Below, piece after piece: positions 33,145-44,600 of a DNA stretch of 64,000 nt (positions within the stretch are counted from its first letter, which is position 1; each line of letters opens with the position of its first letter). Position numbers and translations under genes: made by a program. A model generated the notes under the pieces. That model did not search any database. It was not told where the DNA came from and saw only the letters and a program-made list of their open reading frames with translations. Source of the DNA: Linnemannia elongata (lineage: Eukaryota; Mortierellomycota; Mortierellomycetes; Mortierellales; Mortierellaceae); assembly GCA_036320915.1 (NCBI GenBank), contig JAXBDG010000006.1:1798001-1862000 (forward strand), read 5' to 3'.

Positions 33145-36100
33145 TTTCATTAGACACCAGCACGCTAACAACGAGTGCTTTGTGAGTATGCGTGTCGATG
33201 TGTGGCACCAACCATCCGCCCAAACTTGCCATTTACCTCCTTTTGTTCAAATGAACGATCAATGAAGAGGCTATTTCGCTTTCAAGAGTCCCTTCCCCCT
33301 TTCATCTCAAATGACAACAACGCCAACGTTCGAAACTCTTCAACTCCGACCTTTACAGTCTTTTTCTCACAACGGTTATTCCACTTTCGTGTTGATATCC
33401 CTCTTTACGTTCAGGACGCGTGGGCCATGGCAAAGAAGATAGACAAGACAACAGAGAGATGAGTGGTCTAGGGGATGAACAACACAGACGCGGGGGGAGG
33501 AGGGGCACGAATGGCAAGCCGACGAACGATTAGGGGTGAAGGGGAGGTGACGATGCCTCTTTCAAACGGTCGCCTTACTATTGGTGTCATGTAGCTACAA
33601 ACGACTCGTTAATAGAAGCGATGGAGATGGGTCTAGGACGTCTCTTTGGTTCTATTTCCTTGGCTTCCTTTCCTCTCACGTCACCACAAATTGCGCCATA
33701 AGAATAAAAACAAGCAAGACTTATAACCAGAGACACAGCATGGAGCATCTTCAAAACGAATAAATGAATGGATAATGTGTGGTTTGCAGGATGGAGAGCA
33801 TGACTGGAACTGGCTCGAGCGGATGTCCAACAGCCAAGGTAACAGTACTCTCTCTGTCACTCTATCTCCCCTTCCCTTCTGCTTCCACCCCCTATTTTTT
33901 CGAGATGCAGACAGAAGAGAAGAGAAAAGAGAGATGGATGCAGAAATGAAATTTTTTTTTCATGGGAACTGCCACGCCGATATCCCTACCCTGTATTGTA
34001 CCCTGTCTTGCCCTGCCCATCTCTGCCCTGAGGTGGTTTTTGTTCCTGCAAGAAACTCTTCCTTACTGCGTGAACGTGCTATTTCCTTCTGGCTCTTCCT
34101 ATACCCCTAGTGTCCCTCGGACCATGATCAGAGTACTTCAACGGTTCATCGTTGTTGATTTTTCTTTATGCTTTACATGATGCATCGTTTAAAGAAGGGA
34201 AAGAAGGTGGACCTGCTGTTGGGATGAATTCATTATCCACTCAAGTAGGTAGCCCCTCTCCCCATATCTAACCTATCCTTTGAACGACGTTCCTAGAGGC
34301 ACACATACAAGCACTTCCGCACACACACACACACGAGGCGCCTTGACCGCTTCACGACGCGAGGTTCTCTTTTTTTTTTTTTTTTTGTTTTAATCTGCCC
34401 TGACCGTCGCCTATAGGAGAATCCCAGTTTGGCTGCTGTGCATCACACAATGGTGGAGGAGGTGCCTTTGGCCCAGAATGGTCCTCCAAGAAAGAGAGCC
34501 AAAGCCCGTCCTTTACCTTACCTTATGCATCAATGCTCTCGTTTTTCTTTTTCTTTCTTTACTTGAGCAACCTTTTCATACCCCCATGCCATCATATCGA
34601 TGGGCAAGCGGGCGTTGTTTGCCTCTCTCCTGTTTGTTGATGTGGTGTTTTTCAAAAACGCCTTGGACACATGATACGGGCTCTCATGCAAGGTGTGAGA
34701 TCAGATATATGTGCTTCCTTTTGCTTGAATGAAGACCCTGCCACTTCCCCTCTCCCATTGGTCTTCCTTTCCAACCACTTTGCTCCACCGTCGTCAGTGA
34801 GTTGATTAGTTTGTCGCTCGCTGCTGAAGTCAAGAGGAAAGGGGTGGACAACAGATGCTGCTTTTGCTCAGATAGAAAGAATAATCCCGTAGCCGACCAA
34901 CCTAACTCACCCATAACCAAAAGAAAGAGTTTCGGTTAAGTGCTCACTGAAAACGAAGGCGTAGTCATGTTCTTCTTGTATAGTTTCTATCCAATCGTTT
35001 ATTCTATTCTTCCTTCTTTATCTCCTTGTATGCTGGCGGACTTTTACAAGCGCCCAGACCTTTTTGCTCGTGTTCTTTTTTTTTTTTATTTTTTTCTGCC
35101 GCTGCTTTGCTCAGACTCTCTCACAGTTCATATATTCACGACAAAAAAACAGAGGGACACGCAATTGACTTTCAGACTTGGCCCCTGTCCCTGTCCTTTT
35201 ACCCCTAAGAATAAACATGCAGAAGTGCGCAAAATGAATGAATGGGACACAGACATTGGTGATGGGAGTGAACGGCAAGCAAGCACTGACATTTTTTTTT
35301 CTTTTGCTTTTTGGCCAAGCTCGTGTAACTGACGACCATTGGACTGAGAGGGGAAAACAGGTGAAAAATCCTCCCTCCATCGACATGTCATTCTATTCGC
35401 CCACAGTGAGGATAAACCTCTATCGAGGAGGAAGGCTAAAAACAACAACAACTACCACAAGTCGTTCACTCTGTGTCAGTCTAGTCAGGTATTTATTTTT
35501 GTTTTCTTTTCCCTCTTTGTATCGTTGCTGATCTACGCGCCCGACTCTTTAATGGTTGTTGTGTTGTTGTTGTTGTATGTTTATCGTTATCGCGTCACAA
35601 CCACAACGTTTTTTTTTTTCTTTTCTTCTTGAGCCTTTTTTTTTTCCTCCAGTGCATGAATAGAATCCTTTAATGTGGTCGTCTTCTTGTGTTCAACCTT
35701 CGCAAGTGTGGAGTCTATCGACCAGTGGTTTGTAGTTGGTCTGGGCTTGGTTCAAAAATACTCCGTATAGAGTACCTTTTTCTAGCCTCGGCTCGCACAT
35801 GAAAGAACAAGGTGATGTGAAGACGAGTTAACATGGTCTTAAGAGACTAGCAACAATGCCACGGGCATAGGCATGGGAAGGAAAGGGAAGGGTACATACT
35901 ATGAGTGGTGTATTTTTTTTTTGTTTGATCAGGCGGTTTACACAACGTTACAACAAGCCTAATATCAACAAAGGTGAATTATCTATCCTCCCTCTCTTCA
36001 TCTCTCCATCTCCTTCACCTTTTGTGTTGTTGTTGTTGTTGTTATTTTCGTTTCTCCAAAGGGTTGTGGCAGAGACAGAGGGACGACGGTAAAAGTGAAA

Positions 36101-37413
36101 CGGTGGGTCGTTTGTTTTGCACCCATTTAGGGCGAAGCTAAACAGTATCGGCATGCTATCATCGACAATCAACAAGTGGATGAGAAGCCTAGAACTCATC
36201 TTTCATTTCCACGAGTCTTAACAGCAAACAATAGCTCGCTTTTCTTTTTTTTCTCGGAGCAGTTACGTGATCATTTTTGTGTTGAAGGGATAGAAAATAC
36301 CAAGGGGTCAAGGTAAGGCGCGCATGCAAAAAATCGAAGAACAAGAAAAGGAGTGAAGAAAAAAGGCCGGTCGGGCCATGTAGACTTTCAAAAGGACGAT
36401 AGACGAAAAGGAAAGAAAACGCAGTAAGCCCGAAGAGAAGTATGATGAGCTTCAAAGCTGGAGAAAGAGAGAAAGAGGGAGGCAATACATGGGAAAAATC
36501 GAACTAAACAATTTCATATTTGAAAGCGCTTGATCCAACATGGTCAGATTAATGTCGTTGAGCCTCCCTCTTTTCTTTGTCTTTCTCTTTTCCCCACTCG
36601 ACTATTCTGCAGCAACCCACAGACGGTGGACAGAGAGCAGTAAATCCTAGCTTTTTTTTATTTGTCTAACGATGCAAACAAGGAACACAACACGAGAAGT
36701 CCGGAAGGGAAACATAACGCAAAAAGAAAAGCGATATAAAAAGTTCTCACACCCTACTTGTTCTGACTGTCTGTTGTTTGGATTTTGGGACCATGTCTAA
36801 TTGCCTCCCCCTCTCTCCATCGCAAAATAACAATAGGACGACGACCAAAAGTACATTTTTTTTTCCCAGACAAACTCGCATTCAAGTTCATATCTTTCAA
36901 AGTATCCCGGGTTGGTTCGGTCTGTTAGCAGTGGATGAGAAACTTGCCCTCTTCTTCCCTCTCTTTTCTCCCATCCATTGCCTCCTTTCTTTCTGGCATT
37001 GGTGTTGTTATTGTTTGATCATGTGTTGCACGTTCATGCATTTTTTTTTTGTTTATCTCTGCTTGTTGGTATCTTTATTCGACTGACTCGGACGGACGGA
37101 CCGACCCAACCGAAACACGATAACTTCAACAGGAATTCAGGAGGCTGTGCGACCATATCCCGTCTCCCATCTCTTTACTCCTTCCTCTGTCTGTCTATTC
37201 CGCCCATCTCTCACGCTTCTCCCAATTCACCAACAGACATCCATCCGCACGTACCAGAAGAGCACAACCCTCCCAACCACCTTCTTGAAATCCTATCGGT
37301 ACGAGCTAAGGCAGACTAAAATGAAAATAGAACAAGAGGGGACAGCGACATCTTCATCCATCTACGATTTTGTAATACTTGGTCGCAAAAAGAAAATAAA
37401 GAGACTAAGGACG

Positions 37414-37440
37414 TTTTTTTTTTTTTTTTTTTTTTTTTTT
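37414..37440. repeat. Poly-T tract, 27 nt
   Basis: An uninterrupted run of T about 25 nt from the stop codon of the unknown membrane-protein gene; on the coding strand it is poly-A. Confidence 0.9.
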
Positions 37441-37463
37441 GTATTTGACTATCAACCCCCCTA

Positions 37464-40400
37464 CTAAGGATGCGCGATAGCATACCGCGCCTCGTTGATC
37501 ACAAAAGTAGCGACCACGACCAGCATGCCTACACATAGGTCAAGGAAGAGGAACATTGAACAAGTTTGAAAATGTTGGCGTGAGAAAACAAGGCCAATCC
37601 AAATGGGTGAGGATTCGCTTTCATTTACACATGTCCACACGACAGCAGATCGTAAATGATTTGGCCGCCCCTGAGAAAAAAGATGTGGAAAAAAAAAAAG
37701 AAAGCACTTACCAATGACTGCTGGGTACTTTTCCAGAACGAATTCAACAGCAGACGACGAATTTGTAGCCTGGTCCAAGTCATATCCCACGACCCTGCCA
37801 TTTCCAAACACCATTACTAGAATCGAAAGTTGAAAGAGAGTGTTAGTTTGTTGCGCCTCACAACACTACAAAGGAGATCGGCACAAAAAGTTAGGATAAC
37901 TTACGGAGGATGTTACGGAAGCCTGGAGAGGCCGCTGGGTGGTCAGGTTCGGCATTTGTCGCCGTCGCGTCATGAAGATCGCCTTTTTCCTTGTCGCTCT
38001 CGGCGTTCGCAGTCTCATGTTGTCCCGACTGTGAATCTGACTCGGGCTCTGGCGCTGGTGCTGGGGGTAGTACAGGCATGGTGACGATCTTCATAGCCAG
38101 CACCTCCTATAAACAAAACATAAAAATGTGATTGTTCATTTAATACATTGTATCCTATGCTTTGCCTGAGGGAGCCTTTCATGAGTGAGAGACCTTACCC
38201 GCGATTTCCTATCGCCGTCGTCTGGATTGTCGTCGCTCATGATCATCGATAGGCGCCACGATGAGTACTCGTAACTTCTTGGAAAGGTAACCAGGTCACG
38301 TCGCAGTACAATTATCCCGTTCAACTAGTTTCAAAAAGAGAGTGCGAGGCAACTGTGAATAAGAACTCTCCACGCAACACGCGAGATACACACAAAACAT
38401 AGATTGAACAAAACAAGGAAACAGGCAGAAAAGAGGACTTACAGTAGTTTTGAGAACCAAGATGTCGTTGGCATCACTCACAGTGCCCATTTCGGTATTG
38501 ATTGAATCCATGGCTCCGACATGAATGTTGCTAATAATCCAGTGCCTCGATTTTGGGGCGCCTTTTGAACGGAACCGTTCTCCTATCGAGACATGCTGGG
38601 GATAACTGGATTCGTACTGTTGCTGATGCTGGGGTTCAAAGTAGCTTGCTCCTCCAGGGGCCACTCGCTGAGGTCGAGCATCGGGCTGAGATGGTGGTGG
38701 CGATGATGACGAGGACGATGACTTGTCCGTGTCCTGAGATCCTCCAAACTGGTCTGCTTTCTTGGGATTGCTGCGTTCTCGCTCCTGCTGAAAAGGTGCT
38801 TGTGCAGGTCGATCTAACTCAAAACTCGCCACCATATTTGCGATCGGGATGTGAACAGATGAACCGTCGGGCGATTTAACTGAAAAAACACGAGTATATC
38901 AGAAATAAGTATAGTGGTTAGTGCTTAATAGGCTTGCGGTACTTTATGCTGTTGTGAGCTAAATCACGACAGCACACAGCACCATGGAAAACAAATGCCT
39001 TGCGTGTTTATTTTTTTGGCTGGCACGTCGACTTACTGAGGTATGGTTTCTGGACGGGCACTCCATAGCTGGTTGTCTCGTCGTTGAAGTCGTTCTCTTG
39101 ATATGGGAGCCTGAAAGGGTATATCTATTAAGTATATGGCGAAAGAACGAGCGTGTAAATGTGTCTGCGCTTTTCCTTCTAATGATGCGGAGGCATGAAC
39201 AGCACACATGTACAAAAGACCCTAGGCGCATATATTCTGTTTCAGTACCCGCTCGATATCAGAGCGCCATCTTTTGTATCCAGTCATGGCCTCTGTGGTT
39301 TCAGTTGCGATCGATGTCTGGTACGTCCATTGGAGTTGGTATACGTTCACTTGACCCACCAGGACTTGTGGATCCCTGCATAGGAGAATGGCGAACGTGA
39401 TAAAAACAAGCATGTCCAACGAAGATTCATATGTGAGAAGAAGGAGAGAGTCGGTCAAATAATTAGCTCTTTATTATACCTTGATGTTCACATCGTCATA
39501 GCTATATCCGCACATCTCGTTGAGATTGTATCCTGACTTGTGACTAAACCAACCCCATTATTTCAGATTATACATGAGCAATAACACAGAATAGCAACAA
39601 AATGCTTAGAAACATACCTTCCAGTAACGGAGGGCACCTTAGCAAGGAAACTCTGTCGGTATTGCATAACCTTCTTGTCCTTGTTGGCTAGAAATACATA
39701 TAACACAGGGAGCACGACATCACCATTAGTAAACGCCCCTGTCTCCTGACTATATCGTCATTCTTTCCTCGTCCAGGAGCAACATGTACCTATGACTGGT
39801 CCTGGAGTGCCAGTGGCCAGAGTAAATGGACGCTCGGCTGTTGTTGCGCCTTCCTGGAGTCGTGGGAGTTTCAATCTCCGGAATTCGTTCGTGTCAAACA
39901 GTCTGTTCATATTTTTTCAAGGTTATAACATGAAGAAAGACACGTTAATATGCGTAACTCGTTGTGTCCGCAATATAACTCTCCTGAAAGCCCTTTGACC
40001 GAGTAAACGAACAATACTCTACCTCGAGTAGTAAATCATGTCATGCTCAAGGCTAAAGTCCTTGATCGGCGCGGAACCTGGGAGGACATAGTCAAAGCTC
40101 AGGAACGGCGCGTGTGTGTGACAAGTCGCCGTCGTGAACGCCTCGCAAACTACCATGAGTAAATAAAATCACGCCATAAGTGCATGTCAACAAGCGTCCT
40201 TCTGGATAGTATGGCATTTTGCTCCAATGAGACCCTTCATACAGGAATTGTATCACGAGGTACCTCTGAGCTCAGCTTGGTGCTGAAAGATCCCGAAATG
40301 ATATACACGCGTGTGATAGGAGACGTGCTCTTCCTGCACAACCCTGTACACAATCGCCAACTGGGTCAATTCACGACCACGCGGCACTGACGGTGGTGGT

Positions 40401-41365
40401 GAGTTGTCCGATGAGTGCTGTTGATGGTCATTCTGAGATTCTCCGTTAGATCCTGCTGTCGTCTCTGGAAAGACGCGCTTTGATAATGATGTGTGCGTGA
40501 TAACTCCTGGGAATCGGTGCGTGTACATCAATTCCCAAGCTAACGGAAGAAACACGTAACAAAAAGGTATCACGCAAAGGGTGTTAATATATATGCCTTT
40601 CCTCGTTCCATTGTGCAACAACAAAGTGAGACAGGGAACTCACACTTGGTATTATCGCTCTCCATGACGTGATCCAACCGACGTCGATACTGCCGAAGGT
40701 AGCCTATAAACATATCGCATGATTTTTCGACTTGAATGAGCACTACTTCCCATGAAAAATGTCCAGCAACGTCGCTCTTTTAAGCATTGTCCCATGTCTT
40801 CACCTGATCCAGAATCGCCATCCTCCAGCCAAACATTGGTCATCCAAATCCACCGCTCAGAGTCCACATTGGCATCCTGCCCAGCTCCCTGCCCATCCTG
40901 ATATTGTAGGACAACCTCCTCCGGGGCCTCATCAGCCTGTCGATCTGCGGGCAACTTCTTTCCAAGATGCCATTGAGAGTTCCAACCAACTCCAAACTTA
41001 ATTCCTTGCCCTTGCTGTCCCCCCTGCTGCTCCTGTCCTTGCTGTCCCTGTTGTTGCGAATGATTATTTCCATTCCCCGCTGACGATGCGTGCGAAGATG
41101 ACGCCGCTACAGCGACAGACGAAGGAGGGACATGAATGGGGATCGACCCATCCTGGTCCTGTTCCTCGGGCCAATCCCAGAACTGGTCATGATAAACCCC
41201 CGAAATCTCCAAGAATGTCCGACTTGGTTTGGGTTGCTGCTCGAGTTTCCTGTCGCATTTGGCGACCTGGACGGGGAAATCGTATCCGTCACCGTGGAGT
41301 CGCACAAAAAGGAATATGATGGTTAGACCAAAGGTCAGCATCCCGAGTGGACGCCATGGCATCAT
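37464..41365 (-). CDS. Unknown membrane protein, 14 exons
   Basis: I do not recognise this gene. The proposed exons on the minus strand are 41365-40804, 40703-40644, 40539-40264, 40149-40023, 39902-39790, 39687-39618, 39543-39480, 39375-39325, 39110-39037, 38879-38443, 38324-38199, 38106-37905, 37816-37712 and 37528-37464, about 765-777 residues. The start MMPWRPLGMLTFGLT opens an uncleaved-looking signal anchor (about residues 8-26). A long, probably lumenal part has Gln/Gly-rich and Ser/Pro-rich inserts between more conserved-looking blocks (FLEISGVYHDQFWDWPEE, VCEAFTTATCHTHAPFLSFDYVLPG, KSPDGSSVHIPIANMVASFELD). A second hydrophobic stretch (YPAVIGMLVVVATFVI) ends the protein. Every junction keeps phase except 39480 to 39375, where the obvious GT-AG pair is one base out. 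A weak donor, gtgcgg at 39513, would restore phase. Confidence 0.7.
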
Positions 41366-41684
41366 GTTGGTGCGCGCGCAAGAAGAGAATAACGATTCCG
41401 AATGGAAGGTATCCTGTGTGCCGTTAGAAAGAGAGATGTCTGTCTCCTTAAGTTGAAGGTGATTCCTGTAGAATAGTAGGTGGAGATGAAGAAGAGAAGG
41501 GCTGTTCGGCTGCAACAATGTAAGTGAAAAGCGGTGTTCGCTGGGTGGCTTTTTTTTTTTTCTTCTATCCTTCCCTCCTTCCATCCCGTCCGTGCACAAA
41601 TGAACAAATGACAGCATGGCACACGATTGGGGTAATGAATGATGTATTTTATGATTCAGGTACTGAAGTATTAATGTATATGAT
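41366..41684. other. Interval between MDN1 and the unknown membrane-protein gene
   Basis: About 320 nt with no gene. It holds the MDN1 3' untranslated region and the promoter of the membrane-protein gene, both on the minus strand. Confidence 0.5.
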
Positions 41685-44600
41685 TTAAGACGAGACGAAG
41701 CTAAAGTACTGACGAAGGGCATCAGCAAGGGTCTCGGGCAGACTGTTGATGTTCTGCAGGACGACATAGTAGTCGAAGGGGAACGTCTCGAGGTAAGGGT
41801 TCAGCGACAGCTTGGGCATGCCATTCACCGATGTAAAACTGGCAGTCGTCATCTTCATGATCGACTCCTTCTCGGGCTTGTTGTCGAGGATGATAAAGAT
41901 CAGCATGATCTGCTGCTCTGCAGCCTGGCGCACCAATGCCTTCAGCGTCTCGTGGCTCTCGCAGATACCGTCTGAGATAATGATCTGCAGCTGCCACAAC
42001 TCCTGCGACCGAGCTGCTCCAGACTGGTTCATCTTGGCGTGCTGCAAAAGCGCAATCGATGACTCCATCATCTCCTTGACTTTGGTCTTGTGCTGGTCGA
42101 ATCCGAACCGCTGCAGGACCTTGGCTCCTGCCTCACCGGTGAAGGGCTGATCGAATGGGTGAAGCAAATCAACGCGCTCTCCAAAGGACATGATACCGAT
42201 CTCACCGACCTCGAGCTGGGAGAGCGCCTTTGAGATCAAAGCAAGGGCCTCGTAGGCGAGCTGGACAGAGTGGGACTCGGACATGGACGTCGAGTCATCA
42301 ATGGCGATCATGACCTGGTACTGGCGCTTAGAGGGCTTGGTGCGGCGGAGCCAGATCTTGTCCTTCTTAAACTGGGACGCGATGTAGGGAATGATCTTCT
42401 TCATGTTCAGGCGCTTTCCGGTACGGTAGTCTCCCTTCAGCTTGGTTGCCTGAGTGGGTTCCAGAATCAAACGTAGCTGCTCGCAAAGACCGAGGGCGAG
42501 ATCCTGAGTGAGGTTGTCGTACTTTTGCCAGAGAGCCTGTGCGTCCTTGGGATCTCTACCGGTCGAACGCCAGTCACCGAGCGACACCTCCAATTGTTGG
42601 CGCAACTGCTCGATTTCCTCGGGCTTAAGCGGCTCGTGAGCGTCAGAAGTGGGGTCCTTGTCGCGCTTCTTGTCGTCATTCTCTTCCTCAGCATCGTCTT
42701 TGTTCTCCTTTCGCTTATCCATGCGTTGAGAGAAGAATGCACCGGCTGCGTTCTCGGGCTTGGCCTCCTCCATCGCCTCTTCATCGACCTGAGGCTTCTG
42801 GTCTTCGGGACCCTTATCCATGTTGACGTCTTCATCCTGAGGATCGACATCCATGTCAGCAACTTGGTCATCCTTCTCGTCCTCTTTCATCTGCTCCTCG
42901 TCAATAGCAGCCAGATCCTTGTTGCGATCCTGCATCTGCTGCTCGTTGGCGTTGCCCATGGTCTCCATATCGTGAGCCTCGTCGTCGTTCTGGAGGTATT
43001 CGAACGCTTGGTTCTCATCGACCTCCATCTCCTCTCCTTCCTTCTGCTCCTCATCCTTCGACTTTTCTTCTGCAGGCTTCTCCTCATCCACCTCTTCCTC
43101 CTCATCGGGGTCAGTCAGATCCTGTAGCTTCTGCTTCCAGTTCTTGAGAGCCTCGGCCAAGGATCGATGAGGGTTGGTCTCCCGCTTCTTGGGTTTCTCG
43201 TTGTTGTCCTCATTCGAGGGGCGGCTCTCCTTCTGCGAATCGTCACCACGTTCCTGGGGCTTGTTCTGTTGATCCTGTTGATCGTCCATGTTGGGGTCTG
43301 ACTTGGATGACGTTGGGGCACTCTCCATCGAACGCTGGCTATCGGCCTCGGCCTTAGGGTTCTCGCTCGAGTTCGCTTTACCCTGCTCGCCCTCGACACC
43401 AAACTCCTGCTTCGCCTCAGCATCCTGATCGGGCTGTTCCTCCTGCTCAGAAGCCTTGACGTCGTCCTCTTCCTCCTCGTTCTCTTCCTCTTCCTGCTTG
43501 TTCTCCTCCATCTTTGATCGGGCTTCCTCGTTGGGGCGCTGGCGAGAGTCGTCGCGAGATTCCTCATCATCCTCCTCCTCCTTCTCCTCGCCTTCCTTCT
43601 CCTCGTCGCCAGTAACTGGTGGCTCGGCCATCTCAGAGTCTTCATCTTCGGGGCCCTCCATCTCCTCATCCTCAGGCTTGTCGCCAGAAGCGGTCTCTTG
43701 ACCCTCCTGCTCGGCTTCCTCATCATCCTCTTCATCATCACCTCCATCTTCCTTCTTATCCTTCGACGACTGTTCTTCAACATCCATCTGGTCCTGGAAG
43801 GGCTCGTCATCTGGACCCTCATCCTCGCCATCGTCTCCTTCCTTTTCGTCTCCGTCAAGGTTCAGATCGTCAGGCAAGTCCAGGGTCTCAGCCTCAGGAA
43901 TCTCGACTTGCTGTTGGTCGTCGGGTTTGTGCTCTGCGGATTCCTCATCGTTGTGATCCTCGAACTCCTCCTCCTCAGCATCGTCGTCCTCCTGGGGCGT
44001 CTCATCGTTCTTTTCTTCATCACCACCCTCCTGGGCCTCGGCCTGCTCGTCATCCTTGCCTTGCTCCTTCTTCTCCTCCTTCTTGTTCTTCTTCTTGTCG
44101 TCTTGCTTGCCCGAGTCTTCCTCGTCCTTGGCAACCATGTCGGACTCTTGCTCGTTCTGCTCGGTAGACTTGTCCTCATCAATCATCTTGTCGTTATCGC
44201 GCGCGTCCTCGGCCTCATCGTCTCCCCACATCTTTTCATCGATGGCCTCAGGGTTATCGTCGTCGACATCGCCAATAGCCTCATCAGGATCCTCCTTGTC
44301 TTCTTCATCCTCGTCTTCATCATCGTCATCCTGATCAGAACCGGGCTCGACATCCTCCATGTTGCCTTCAAAGTCGTTCTCCATCTCGATACCCTTGTCT
44401 TCTTCCTGGGTCTCCTTCTTTTCATCCTCGTCCTGCTTCTTGTCGTTCTGAGTACCAAGGACCTGCTCTTCATCCTCGATCTCGTCACTGACATCCTTTC
44501 CACCCTCGCCATCGCCGATACCGGTGCCTCCGACATTGCTCTCCTCCTCGCCCTCCTTCATCTCCTGCTCCATCTCTGGAATGCAGAAGCCCTTACTGAA

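Larger units (their letters stand above)
29137..37463. other. Gene-poor interval of about 8 kb
   Basis: I see no supportable coding gene on either strand. All open frames are short, low in complexity and lack domains. The interval holds homopolymers (16 G at 31739-31754, 19 C at 33126-33144, 27 T at 37414-37440), a GAAT microsatellite near 30153-30174, GTT/AAC repeats near 30610-30640 and 36024-36044, and many stretches of strand-biased base composition. It lies upstream of the zinc-finger gene and downstream of the unknown membrane-protein gene. It may hold a long promoter, 5' untranslated exons or non-coding transcripts. Confidence 0.5.

Noticed and set aside
35740..35790. Possible tRNA-like T-arm (ggttcaaaa)
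   Set aside because: No acceptor stem, anticodon arm or D-arm could be paired around it. No other tRNA candidate was convincing.
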